Source: CAKZNE01 sp963976435
GTDB taxonomy: Bacteria; Bacteroidota; Bacteroidia; Flavobacteriales; Schleiferiaceae
Direction: 5' to 3'
DNA: 64,000 nucleotides
Assembly (NCBI GenBank): GCA_963976435.1
Contig: CAXBKQ010000008.1
Coordinates: 1-64,000 of the forward strand
Shown here in pieces: positions 8,332 through 16,990 of the stretch (position 1 is its first letter; each line of letters opens with the position of its first letter). Below the pieces are notes generated by a model that ran no database searches, was not told where the DNA came from, and saw only the letters and a program-made list of their open reading frames with translations. A program made the position numbers and the translations under genes.

Positions 8332-9860
8332 TCCCATTCTATAGTCGCAGGGGGTTTAGAGCTAATATCGTAAACAACTCTATTCACACCTTTAACGCGA
8401 TTTATTATTTTATTGGATATTTCAGCTAAGAAATCATAGGGTAAATGTACCCAATCTGCAGTCATTCCATCCGTACTTTCTACAGCCCTTAGTGCAACAA
8501 CACTTTCATAAGTTCTTTCATCACCCATTACACCTACAGATTGAACGGGTAAAAGCATGGCACCGGCTTGCCAAACATCGTTATAAAGTCCATGTTCTTT
8601 TAGGCCTGAGATAAATACATGATCTACCTCTTGAAGAATTCTCACCTTCTCTTTGGTAATTTCTCCTAAAATTCGAATTGCCAATCCTGGCCCAGGAAAG
8701 GGATGTCTTCCCAATAGCTCTTCATCAATTCCCATAGATCTTCCTACTCTTCTTACCTCATCTTTAAACAAGGAATTCATGGGCTCTACAATTTTCAATT
8801 TCATAAAATCGGGAAGGCCACCAACATTGTGATGGGATTTTATAGTAGCTGATGGTCCGCCATTTACAGAAACTGATTCAATAACATCAGGGTAAATGGT
8901 TCCTTGAGCCAACCAGGTTACATCCTCTATTGCTGATGCTTCATCATCAAAAACCTCAATAAAGGTTTTACCGATAATTTTTCTTTTTGTTTCCGGATCT
9001 GAAATTCCATCTAGGGCATTTAAAAATCTATCGCTAGAATCTACACCTTTAATATTAAGGCCCATCTCTTTATATTGATCTAGAACCTGCTCAAACTCAT
9101 TTTTTCGTAGTACACCATTATTCACAAAAATGCAATGCAGCTGATCCCCAATTGCTTTGGAAAGAAGGACAGCGGTAACCGTAGAATCTACACCTCCAGA
9201 TAAACCCAGCACCACTTTATCTTTACCTAGCTTTTCCTTTAATTTATTTACACTGTCTTCTACGAAAGATGCAGGTGTCCAGTTTTGCTGACAATTACAA
9301 ATGTCAACCACAAAATTCTTTAGAAGAGTAAGGCCGTCTTTAGAATGGTAAACTTCGGGATGAAATTGAATACCGTAGCTGGTTTCATTTTCAATTTTAA
9401 ATGCTGCAACTTTTACATCTTTGGTACTGGCAATGATCTGATAATCCGATGCCACAGATTTTATAGAATCGCCATGGCTCATCCATACTTGCGAACCTTT
9501 TGGGATATCTTTTAACAATTCATTTTGAGAGTTGACGAACTCCAGATTTGCCCTTCCATATTCTCTTGTATCCGAAGGTGCCACTTCCCCGCCAAAATGA
9601 TGGGCTAAATATTGAGCACCATAGCAAACTCCTAATAGGGGTTTTTGGCTTTTAATCTTTCCAAGATCTAGTGCCGGGGCTTCATTATCTAGAACAGAAG
9701 AAGGACTTCCACTAATAATTACTCCTTTTACATTCGCTCCTAGCTCAGGAACTTTATTGAAAGGATGAATTTCACAATAGACATTTAATTCTCTAATTCT
9801 CCTAGCTATCAGCTGAGTATATTGAGAGCCACAATCAAGGATAAGGATCATTTCTTCCAT
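8328..9860 (-). CDS. guaA: GMP synthase (glutamine-hydrolysing)
   Basis: Last step of GMP synthesis: XMP + ATP + glutamine to GMP. The N-terminal class I glutamine amidotransferase domain has nucleophile Cys79 in GVCYGAQ and the HPEVYHS motif. The central ATP-pyrophosphatase loop is GLSGGVDST. The C-terminal dimerisation domain ends in PPATIEWE, the typical GuaA tail. At 510 residues it is full length. Two ATGs are possible, 9860 and 9851 (MILILDCGSQ). The second fits the family's usual start better, and a -7 element places transcription start very close to 9860, so 9851 may be the true start. Confidence 0.96.
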   Translation of the reverse strand: MEEMILILDCGSQYTQLIARRIRELNVYCEIHPFNKVPELGANVKGVIISGSPSSVLDNEAPALDLGKIKSQKPLLGVCYGAQYLAHHFGGEVAPSDTREYGRANLEFVNSQNELLKDIPKGSQVWMSHGDSIKSVASDYQIIASTKDVKVAAFKIENETSYGIQFHPEVYHSKDGLTLLKNFVVDICNCQQNWTPASFVEDSVNKLKEKLGKDKVVLGLSGGVDSTVTAVLLSKAIGDQLHCIFVNNGVLRKNEFEQVLDQYKEMGLNIKGVDSSDRFLNALDGISDPETKRKIIGKTFIEVFDDEASAIEDVTWLAQGTIYPDVIESVSVNGGPSATIKSHHNVGGLPDFMKLKIVEPMNSLFKDEVRRVGRSMGIDEELLGRHPFPGPGLAIRILGEITKEKVRILQEVDHVFISGLKEHGLYNDVWQAGAMLLPVQSVGVMGDERTYESVVALRAVESTDGMTADWVHLPYDFLAEISNKIINRVKGVNRVVYDISSKPPATIEWE

Positions 9861-9864
9861 CGGG

Positions 9865-9872
9865 CAAAGGTA
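9865..9872 (-). promoter_or_regulatory. guaA promoter -7 element
   Basis: The minus strand reads TACCTTTG, an exact TAnnTTTG match, ending only 4 nt before the first possible guaA ATG. Transcription should therefore begin at or around that ATG. Confidence 0.55.
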
Positions 9873-9976
9873 ATTTCTTTTAAAATTTCATTAATGCTTT
9901 TTATCCATCATTTTTAAACTGATTATTAACTTTTCGTCTAAAAAATCTTTTTTTTACCTAAATCATTGATTATTAC

Positions 9977-9984
9977 TAATTTTG
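9977..9984 (+). promoter_or_regulatory. -7 promoter element of the SRPBCC/GyrI-like gene
   Basis: TAATTTTG matches TAnnTTTG and lies 26 nt before ATG 10011. This supports ATG 10011 rather than the upstream in-frame extension as the start of the gene. Confidence 0.5.
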
Positions 9985-10010
9985 CCAGACCTAAATTTAA
10001 AACCAAACTT

Positions 10011-11045
10011 ATGAAAGTTCTAAAAGTATTAGTGATTATCCTTGTTATCCTTGTTGGTGGATATGCCGCTTGGATGGCTACTATTCCAGCCGATTTTAAG
10101 GTTGAAAAAACTAAAGAAATAAATGCTCCTGCTAGCAAGGTGTATAGCCAAGTAGTAGATCTAACCACTTGGAAAAACTGGAGCTACTGGGATCTTATGG
10201 ACAGTACCAATGTAGTTACCTATGATGGAACTCCAGGAGAAATTGGTGCTTCTTATTCTTGGGAAGGCGATCTTACTCAAAAGGGAAGATTTGAAATTAC
10301 CGAACTAGATGCCAATAAAAAATTGGGTTACGATATTGAGTTCGATGGTCAAGGTGGTGGATTTGGCGCCTTAGTTATGGAAGAAAATGAGGGCAAAACC
10401 ACGGTTAGCTATTCCTTTGAAATGAAATTTGGATTCTGGGACAGAATTGGAAGTTATTTTATGGATGGTGTAATGGGAATGGCATTTGATTCTAGCCTTG
10501 TAAACCTTAAATCCTATATTGAAGCATTACCTGCCGACAAACCTTCTTATGAAGCTTCCATAGAATTAATGGAAAATACTCCAATGGCCTATTATGCTGT
10601 TACCGATGAAATTCCGATGTCTGACTTAAATTCTGAATTTTTCGCTTCTAGATTTGGTGAGGTTGGACAATACTTAGGAAAAGAAGCTGCTAACCTTAGT
10701 GGAGCACCATTTGCAGTATACCACCTTTGGGATACTGAAAATAAAATGACCAAAGTTTCTGTTGCCTTACCAGTAAATAGTGAACTTGAAGGAAACGATA
10801 GAGTTCAAAAGGGAATGACCCATGAAGGTACTGTACTTAAAGGAAGTCATTGGGGAGATTATGCTGCCACTGGTGAATTACATATGGCTATTGACAAATA
10901 TGCTGCTGATAACAGTTTTCAAATTGTAGGTTCACCTTGGGAAGTTTATGTAACAGATCCTACAACTGAGGCTGATACCTCAAAATGGTTAACTGAAATT
11001 TACTACCCTGTTATGAAAACAGAAGCTGAAAAAGCTGCTGAATAA
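10011..11045 (+). CDS. SRPBCC-domain protein with C-terminal GyrI-like domain
   Basis: The N-terminus MKVLKVLVIILVILVGGYA is a membrane anchor or uncleaved signal. Residues ~25-165 read as an SRPBCC (START-like) ligand-binding fold, beginning with the typical EINAPASKVYSQVVDLTTWKNW. Residues ~180-340 resemble a GyrI-like/AraC effector-binding domain (the AVTDEIPMSDLNSEF and PWEVYVTDP segments). Proteins with this two-domain plan are common in Bacteroidota. They probably bind hydrophobic small molecules, and no ligand is known to me. The open frame continues 15 codons upstream to 9966, but the promoter element at 9977-9984 lies inside that extension, so ATG 10011 is chosen. A strong terminator follows. 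Probably monocistronic. Confidence 0.8.
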   Translation: MKVLKVLVIILVILVGGYAAWMATIPADFKVEKTKEINAPASKVYSQVVDLTTWKNWSYWDLMDSTNVVTYDGTPGEIGASYSWEGDLTQKGRFEITELDANKKLGYDIEFDGQGGGFGALVMEENEGKTTVSYSFEMKFGFWDRIGSYFMDGVMGMAFDSSLVNLKSYIEALPADKPSYEASIELMENTPMAYYAVTDEIPMSDLNSEFFASRFGEVGQYLGKEAANLSGAPFAVYHLWDTENKMTKVSVALPVNSELEGNDRVQKGMTHEGTVLKGSHWGDYAATGELHMAIDKYAADNSFQIVGSPWEVYVTDPTTEADTSKWLTEIYYPVMKTEAEKAAE

Positions 11046-11074
11046 TTAATCGAAGAGTTTAAAAATAAATTATT

Positions 11075-11101
11075 AAAGCTCCCCTAGGGGAGCTTTTTTT
11101 A
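11075..11101 (+). terminator. Intrinsic terminator after the SRPBCC gene
   Basis: A 22-nt perfect palindrome centred on CCCCTAGGGG forms a strong GC-rich stem and is followed by a run of T residues on the plus strand. Confidence 0.88.
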
Positions 11102-11223
11102 TACCCTTTGGCCAGATGCCAAGCCAATGAATAATAATGACTTTGATGCTTTCAATACGGCCTGTTTTACTTAGCTTTTTAAGGGTTTACAAAACTTAAA
11201 ATCACCACTGCATCCGCACTAAA

Positions 11224-11256
11224 TAAAAAAAGCCCCGCTAAATTTAGCGAGGCTTT
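11224..11256 (-). terminator. Intrinsic terminator of the coaX-ppiD operon
   Basis: An imperfect hairpin pairs 11229-11234 (AAAGCC) with 11251-11256 (GGCTTT) and continues inward through CGCTA/TAGCG. On the minus strand it is followed by a U-run. It lies 24 nt past the ppiD-like stop codon. Confidence 0.82.
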
Positions 11257-11279
11257 CTAATTTTTAGATTGTCCAAGAC

Positions 11280-13457
11280 CTAGTAGAAATTTGCTCTACG
11301 ATCTTTAATCTTAGCTGCATCTTTTAATGAGGTGAAAATTCCACCACGAATGCTTGGCTTTATATTATTAACCAATCTGGTTTGTTCGTTTGTATAATCT
11401 GGTAATTCTGCTGGACTAACATGAGTCTCAGCTGTAACTACAAATACACCATTAATTCCAATTACGGGCTTGGAAAGAGTATTCACTTCTACTGTACTTA
11501 ATGCACCCACAACTTTAGGTTCTGTACCATATCCGCTAATTACTGCTCCAGAAAAATTGGTTACCTGGTCTTTCACTGAGGTATTTAGAGCAGAAGCAAG
11601 GGCTGTAATGTCCGTAGCCTTTAACATAGCCTCATTGATTTTTTTCACCAATATTTCCGCCTTTTTCTCGCGAATAACCATTTTCTTCACTTCCTCTTCC
11701 ACTGAAGCTAATTCTGCAACACCCTTTTCCTTTTTATTCGTAAGGATGGTTACGGCAAAAGTGCTTATCGTTCCATTAACTGTAAATAATTGTACATCAC
11801 CAACATTTGTTTCTGGCTTATAAGTCCATTTTACAATATCGCGACCATCGCCAGCGATTCCGGAAATGTTTTCTTGAAATTTAGGAATATCCGTAACAGG
11901 ACGAAGAGAGTATGAATTTTCTTCGGCTTTCTTTCTAAAATCTTCCACAGAATTTAATCCAGTGGCAAATTTACTCGCTTCATCATAGGCAATATTAAAG
12001 GTTTCATTGCTGGTGGTTATTTCACGAGAAATGGTCACCAATTCAATAGCTTCAGATTTTTCTCCATGACTAAGTACTTCGATAATATGAAATCCGAATG
12101 ATGATGGTACAAGCTTAATTGATCCAGGCTCATTATTGAAGCAGAAATCAGAAAATGGCTTTACCATGGCTCTATCCCCAAACTTTTCCAATTTCCCACC
12201 CATAATGGCAGATTGGCTATCGTCAGAATTATCTTGTGCTAAAGTTGAAAAAAGAGAAGTATCCGCTTTTACCGCTTCCAACAAACTATCAGCTAAAATT
12301 TGTGCTTGCTGAAAAGTTCTTTCTGTCGTTGCCCTTGTAGCTCCAGCATAGCTGATAAGGATATGTCTTGCTTCTGCAGAATCTGGCAAAACTTTGCGAT
12401 CCGTGATTTTTGTTAATCTATAATAATCACCATCCAAGTAAGGACCTTTAATGAAGCCAACTTCCTCTTCAAATAAGCTGCTATCCAGAGGCGCAGGAAT
12501 ATTTGACAATCTGTAGAATGAAGGGTAGGTTGGAATATCAGAGTTGCTGATGGCAAAAGAGGAATCATCTTCGGTAGTAAGGAATGATTCTAAAGTATCA
12601 CCATTTGTGATAACTGGTTTTAGAAGTTTATTTAAATCTTCCACCACATCGGCTTTATCTTGCTCAGAAGGTAAAACAGAAAAACTTACAAATTCAATAC
12701 TTCTTCCTTCTTCAGTTTCGAAATCTTCCTTGTGCTCGTTCAAATATTTTTGAAGATCGCTTTGACTGTATTCTATTGTTGAATCTGGAATGGAGCTAAA
12801 CTCCTGAACAATAAATTTTCCAGTTGTGGAATTGTTGTCCATGGCATAATTAATCTTAGCCAAATTTTTAGGATAATAGATTCCTTTTTCAACAGCTGTT
12901 GTGTATTTGCGACTGCGAGTATCTTCTATGGTTCCATCTTCAAAATTTAACCAACCTTCATATTCTTTTCTAGCATTCTCGTCATTGCTGCTATTCGCTT
13001 TAATATTGTTGATATATTCTTGCAATAAAGACTCACTAAAAACCTGACTTACAGGATCTTTAAATACAGGTGCGTTTTGAATATTTGGATTCGACTTCAA
13101 TCTTTCATATAATTCTTGAGAAGTACATTCAAAACCTAAATTGTCGTATTGGTTTTCCAGTAATTCTTCAGAAATTAACTTATTCCAAACACCTTCAGCC
13201 ACTTGTAACTGAGAATAGTTTGAAGAAGGATTCTGCTGCTGTTGTTGTTTCAAAAGAGCTTCATACTCTGTCATTTCCTTTGAAAATTCTGGTAATTCAA
13301 TAGTTCTACCATTGATTTTCCCAACAACCAAGGCATCGCCTCTAAAGATTGAGTTTCCGCTTCCTAATAAATCGGTAAGGATAAATGCTAGAATAGCAAC
13401 TCCAATGATTCCTATCAACAATCCCGAACGTCTTCTTATGCGCTCTAATTCCGCCAT
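11280..13457 (-). CDS. PpiD-like peptidyl-prolyl isomerase / periplasmic foldase
   Basis: Membrane-anchored folding helper for exported and outer-membrane proteins. The N-terminus MAELERIRRRSG is followed by one transmembrane helix (GLLIGIIGVAILAFILTDLL), then a SurA-N-like helical region. A parvulin (PPIC) domain starts near EARHILISYAGAT at about residue 360 and continues through GGKLEKFG and SFGFHIIEVL. A long C-terminal part follows. This matches the Bacteroidota PpiD/SurA layout. ATG 13457 is preferred over the upstream in-frame start at 13502, because the transmembrane anchor then sits near residues 15-34 as usual. It is last in the leftward operon with lptC and the outer-membrane protein, consistent with a role in envelope biogenesis. 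Confidence 0.87.
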   Translation of the reverse strand: MAELERIRRRSGLLIGIIGVAILAFILTDLLGSGNSIFRGDALVVGKINGRTIELPEFSKEMTEYEALLKQQQQQNPSSNYSQLQVAEGVWNKLISEELLENQYDNLGFECTSQELYERLKSNPNIQNAPVFKDPVSQVFSESLLQEYINNIKANSSNDENARKEYEGWLNFEDGTIEDTRSRKYTTAVEKGIYYPKNLAKINYAMDNNSTTGKFIVQEFSSIPDSTIEYSQSDLQKYLNEHKEDFETEEGRSIEFVSFSVLPSEQDKADVVEDLNKLLKPVITNGDTLESFLTTEDDSSFAISNSDIPTYPSFYRLSNIPAPLDSSLFEEEVGFIKGPYLDGDYYRLTKITDRKVLPDSAEARHILISYAGATRATTERTFQQAQILADSLLEAVKADTSLFSTLAQDNSDDSQSAIMGGKLEKFGDRAMVKPFSDFCFNNEPGSIKLVPSSFGFHIIEVLSHGEKSEAIELVTISREITTSNETFNIAYDEASKFATGLNSVEDFRKKAEENSYSLRPVTDIPKFQENISGIAGDGRDIVKWTYKPETNVGDVQLFTVNGTISTFAVTILTNKKEKGVAELASVEEEVKKMVIREKKAEILVKKINEAMLKATDITALASALNTSVKDQVTNFSGAVISGYGTEPKVVGALSTVEVNTLSKPVIGINGVFVVTAETHVSPAELPDYTNEQTRLVNNIKPSIRGGIFTSLKDAAKIKDRRANFY

Positions 13458-13529
13458 AACTAAAATTAAATTTAAGTCTGCGAATATACAATTGTCAATC
13501 AAAAGAATAAACCACTATTTAGGGTTTAT

Positions 13530-14783
13530 TTAGTCTTCGGAAATACGAAGTCGAATTGTATTGATTTTTGACTCTGAAACATCCTCTACTGTGAATACAT
13601 ATGGAGGCAAATGAAATTCCTCTCCTTGAGGGGGAATACTCTCTAAATAATTGATTACCAAGCCTCCCAAGGTGCTGTAATTTTCAGATTCTGGAAGCTT
13701 TAAATCGTATTTGATATTTAGATAGTCTATTTCTTGTCTGGCAGAAAATCTATATTCCATATCGGAAATTGGCTCTTCAATTAGATCTTCTGTATCATGT
13801 TCATCATCAATTTCCCCAAAAAGTTCCTCCACAATATCCTCCATGGTAACCAATCCTGAGGTACCACCAAATTCATCTAAAACCACAGCAATGCTCCTTC
13901 TTTCCCTAATCAGCAAATTAAGAATCTCATTTGCTGGCATACTTTCCGGAATAAAGCTTACTGGTCTAAGGATGGATTTTATGTCTTTCGGCTTTTTAAA
14001 TAATTCAAAACTATGGGTATAGCCAATAATATTATCTACAGAATCTTTATAGATTAAAATTTTACTGAGGCTGGATTCGATAAAGCTATCTCTTAATTCA
14101 TCAATTCCCAAGCTTTCATCAAGCGCTACCACCTCGGTTCTAGGGATCATAAATTCTCGAGCCTTTATTTCATTAAACTCCAGAGCATTTTTAAAAATTT
14201 GTATTTCTGTATCTACCTCCTCCTCATTAGGGGTGAAGGCATCTGTTCTTTCTTTTACATAATTATCTAAATCCACCTTATTGAAGACAGATTCGGCCTC
14301 CTTGGGGTTGGCCTTTAATATGTATTTAAGCACAAAATTGCTAATGGCAATCATAAAGCTCACCACCGGATAAAATAAATAATAGAAAAAGGCACTAGGG
14401 ATGGCAAAAATTTGAAGATACCAGGTGGGATTGGTATTAAAAATAGCCTTAGGTAAAAATTCTGCTAGTACTAGAATTACAATGGTACTGGCAAAAGTTT
14501 GCAAAAGAAGCACCCAAATTCCTAAATCATCTGGCATAATAGGGCTGAGAAGCTCAGGCATAAATAAACCATAGATAACCAAGGCTACATTATTTCCAAC
14601 CAACATGGCGGCAATAAAACGCGATGGCCTTTTTATAAGCCTACTAATAACTTGATATGATAAGATGCCCTTTTTGTTTTCTACCTCAATATGGAAACGA
14701 TTTGAGGAAACAAAAGCAATTTCTATCCCTGAAAAAAGTGCTGAAAATAATACGGAAATAATGATATAACCGACGATGGTCAT
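13530..14783 (-). CDS. CNNM/CBS/CorC-type membrane protein (hemolysin C family)
   Basis: A CNNM transmembrane domain (residues ~1-180, four hydrophobic segments) is followed by a CBS pair starting at MIPRTEVVALDE and ending with DEFGGTSGLVTMEDIVEELFG. A C-terminal CorC/HlyC domain carries YSTLGGLVINYLESIP. The family includes magnesium/cobalt efflux proteins and, in gliding Bacteroidota, GldE. The usual neighbour gldD is absent, so I do not call gldE. Its ATG overlaps the stop of the small membrane gene upstream (ATGA at 14780-14783), so translation is probably coupled. 417 residues is the normal length. Confidence 0.85.
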   Translation of the reverse strand: MTIVGYIIISVLFSALFSGIEIAFVSSNRFHIEVENKKGILSYQVISRLIKRPSRFIAAMLVGNNVALVIYGLFMPELLSPIMPDDLGIWVLLLQTFASTIVILVLAEFLPKAIFNTNPTWYLQIFAIPSAFFYYLFYPVVSFMIAISNFVLKYILKANPKEAESVFNKVDLDNYVKERTDAFTPNEEEVDTEIQIFKNALEFNEIKAREFMIPRTEVVALDESLGIDELRDSFIESSLSKILIYKDSVDNIIGYTHSFELFKKPKDIKSILRPVSFIPESMPANEILNLLIRERRSIAVVLDEFGGTSGLVTMEDIVEELFGEIDDEHDTEDLIEEPISDMEYRFSARQEIDYLNIKYDLKLPESENYSTLGGLVINYLESIPPQGEEFHLPPYVFTVEDVSESKINTIRLRISED

Positions 14784-14995
14784 TCTTGATTTTTAAGTTT
14801 CTCCTTCTGTCGCTCCTCCATTTTTAATCTGGTTCTCCTTCTAAAAAAGTACATGAAAATTCCAACAAAGAAAGAAAGGTAAAACAATTTTGGCGCATCT
14901 TCAACTCCCCACAAACGGATTATCTCAAAAAGTGAGGCGGCTATCACAAAGAGCCACATATACTCAACTATCTTAATTGCTTTCCTCATCTTCAT
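14780..14995 (-). CDS. Small two-helix membrane protein, unknown function
   Basis: 71 residues with two hydrophobic segments (YMWLFVIAASLFEIIRLW and LFYLSFFVGIFMYFF) and a strongly basic C-terminal tail (RRRTRLKMEERQKEKLK) that should face the cytoplasm. It overlaps the 3' end of lptC by 23 nt and the start of the CNNM gene by 4 nt, so it is a real operon member rather than a chance frame. ATG 14989 is an alternative start. Its place between lptC and a CNNM gene is, as far as I recall, common in Bacteroidota. No function is known to me. Confidence 0.72.
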   Translation of the reverse strand: MKMRKAIKIVEYMWLFVIAASLFEIIRLWGVEDAPKLFYLSFFVGIFMYFFRRRTRLKMEERQKEKLKNQE

Positions 14996-15545
14996 TTAAA
15001 TTGATGGTACCTATAATATCCTTTATTTGATAATCTGTAAAATCCTGATTGGCTTCAAAACCATTTCCTTCTATAATCTTGTCTGGAGTAGTAATTTTCA
15101 CATAGGCATCTGAATAAATCAAACCCTTTTTTTGATCCCAATACATTAATTCTGTATTGATCTGTTCTCCTTTTTTATTTAAAACTACAACATTACCCTT
15201 TGCTTCCCAAATTTGAGTATTCATCATCTGCTTAGCATAATTTGCTCTTAGCCGTGAATTCTCATTTCCCTCCTTATCATAAAAATTGACATTTATATTT
15301 TTGGGGAATAATCTATAAGGCTTTTCCAATTGGGAATAGGTTTCAGCCAAAGGTGCCTTTAATAATAATCTAGTAAAGCTACTGTCCGAATACTCCAAGA
15401 CCAAATCTTCCTGGATTTCCATAGGACTATTATCTACCGCCGCTAACTTTTTAACCTCGCCCACATCATTCTCACAAGAAGACAAAAAAAGCATCACAAG
15501 CGAAAGGCTTATGATGCTTAATAGATTATAGCTTTTTAAAAGCAT
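14973..15545 (-). CDS. lptC: LPS export ABC transporter periplasmic protein LptC
   Basis: Component of the lipopolysaccharide transport bridge that carries LPS from the LptBFG transporter towards LptA and LptD. The N-terminus carries a signal with lipobox-like LFLSSC at about residues 22-27, suggesting a lipoprotein. The rest follows the LptC/OstA-like beta-jellyroll pattern: NINVNFYDKEGN, NVVVLNKKGEQINTELMYWD, GLIYSDAYVKI and IEGNGFEANQDF. At 190 residues it has LptC size. It is fourth in the leftward operon, 3 nt after the TPR gene. Its partner LptD is at 51.6-54.3 kb, so the Lpt genes are split in this genome. Confidence 0.88.
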   Translation of the reverse strand: MLLKSYNLLSIISLSLVMLFLSSCENDVGEVKKLAAVDNSPMEIQEDLVLEYSDSSFTRLLLKAPLAETYSQLEKPYRLFPKNINVNFYDKEGNENSRLRANYAKQMMNTQIWEAKGNVVVLNKKGEQINTELMYWDQKKGLIYSDAYVKITTPDKIIEGNGFEANQDFTDYQIKDIIGTINLNEDEESN

Positions 15546-15548
15546 TGT

Positions 15549-16976
15549 TTAATAAAATGCTACAGTTATAGTTTCATTGATCCAGCAACCAATGCTGTGT
15601 TTTTGACCTTCAATTATACCAAGGTTAAAACAGATTGACTTATCTGGAACTTGTTTTTTATAAGATGCTATTAATGAATTGGCCTTTTTAGCAACTGTAG
15701 GATCAATACTTTTTGCATAATTCAATTTATCGATAGCCAACCAGTAAACTGCTTTCTTTTCAAAAACATTAGCACCACATTTTCCTTCGGCAGCTGCATA
15801 TATTTGTGCTAGTAGAACATATGGATTTCCCCAATCTCTTCTTTTCGCAGCAGCTTTTAAACAATTGCTCTTAGCACTACTCAGCTGACCAATTTTAATA
15901 TTGATATTAGCCATGAAATAATAATCCTTAGCCGCTTTTTTAGGGTCGATCTCTTGGGTGGCTGCCTCTTCAAAATATTTTAAAGACTTACTGTATTCTG
16001 CTTTGGTATATGCTAATTTACCCATGGCACGTGCTGCACTAATAGATGGCTCTAACTTATATAAAGCTTCAGCAATTTTAAAGAAGGTAGGATTGTCTGA
16101 ACAATCACTCTCTTCACCATTCTCATCTTCCCTTTCCTTTAATAACATTTTGGAAGCACGTTTTAACCAAACGATATCCGTTTTATTGGCTTCAAAACTC
16201 TCATCATTATAAATGGTTTGCAATCTATCGCAAGTAGCGATTTTTCCAATAATTTTTTGCGCATTAGACTCAACTTTTTCATAGCGTACTAGCTCTCTTT
16301 TTGATTTCCCCAAAAGCCTTTGCTCCTTAGCAGTTAAATCTGAAGAGGTGGTATCCTCACTTTTAGCGCTTAATTCGGCAATAGTTTTATTGAGACTATT
16401 ATTATTAACCTCAATACCTTCCACTACCACTGCATAAGCATTAAATACATCTTCAATTGAAAAAACCTTTTCATTAAAAAGTCTTGCTGAAACTGCGAAT
16501 AAGCCGTTGTAAAAAGCAGCACTTTGCTCCTGCCCACCAATTTCCAATGCTTTGGTAAAGAGGTCGTAAATTTCTTGATTGGTTCCCCTCTTATATTTCA
16601 TCATGTCGACGGCTTTTAGACCTAGAACATAATCTTCTTTGCCTGGGAAATATTCTAACCTTTTATCATAAACCTCAAGAAGTAAATCAACCATCGCTGA
16701 TTCTAGAGAATCGTTTTGGGCCTTTTTGGCTTTTTTAATTTGCGCCTTTACAATCATAGGTCCGTAAACAAAATTGTTTTTTGATGATTGTGGACAAATT
16801 TCATAAACCTTTTTCCAAGGAATATAGGCTACATCTATTCTCTTGGCCTTTACTTCATCGTCATACAAATATAGGTTGTCACGACAAGTTGCACTATCAG
16901 TTCCATATTTGGACTGAGCCTGGCTGGTAAGACTAAAACCTAATGCCGCAACAAATATCCAAAGTACCTTTTTCAT
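15549..16976 (-). CDS. Exported TPR-like repeat protein
   Basis: Signal peptide MKKVLWIFVAALGFSLTSQA precedes the cleavage site at AQS. The body is helical with degenerate TPR-type repeats, the clearest being YFEEAATQEIDPKKAAKDYYFMANINIKIGQ and the segments around it at residues ~330-410. It carries several cysteines (CRDNLYLY, KIATCDRL, DCSDN, KCGAN, CFNLG), which may form disulfides in the periplasm. It sits between the outer-membrane protein gene and lptC and is probably co-transcribed with them. A scaffold role in envelope assembly is an inference from the neighbours only. Confidence 0.75.
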   Translation of the reverse strand: MKKVLWIFVAALGFSLTSQAQSKYGTDSATCRDNLYLYDDEVKAKRIDVAYIPWKKVYEICPQSSKNNFVYGPMIVKAQIKKAKKAQNDSLESAMVDLLLEVYDKRLEYFPGKEDYVLGLKAVDMMKYKRGTNQEIYDLFTKALEIGGQEQSAAFYNGLFAVSARLFNEKVFSIEDVFNAYAVVVEGIEVNNNSLNKTIAELSAKSEDTTSSDLTAKEQRLLGKSKRELVRYEKVESNAQKIIGKIATCDRLQTIYNDESFEANKTDIVWLKRASKMLLKEREDENGEESDCSDNPTFFKIAEALYKLEPSISAARAMGKLAYTKAEYSKSLKYFEEAATQEIDPKKAAKDYYFMANINIKIGQLSSAKSNCLKAAAKRRDWGNPYVLLAQIYAAAEGKCGANVFEKKAVYWLAIDKLNYAKSIDPTVAKKANSLIASYKKQVPDKSICFNLGIIEGQKHSIGCWINETITVAFY

Positions 16977-16990
16977 TTTTCTTCTCTCTT

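Noticed and set aside
9966..10010. N-terminal extension of the SRPBCC gene
   Set aside because: It contains the promoter element, and the membrane anchor begins naturally at ATG 10011.
13530..14783. Calling the CNNM/CBS protein GldE
   Set aside because: The fold fits, but gldD and other gliding genes are absent nearby, so the specific name is not supported.
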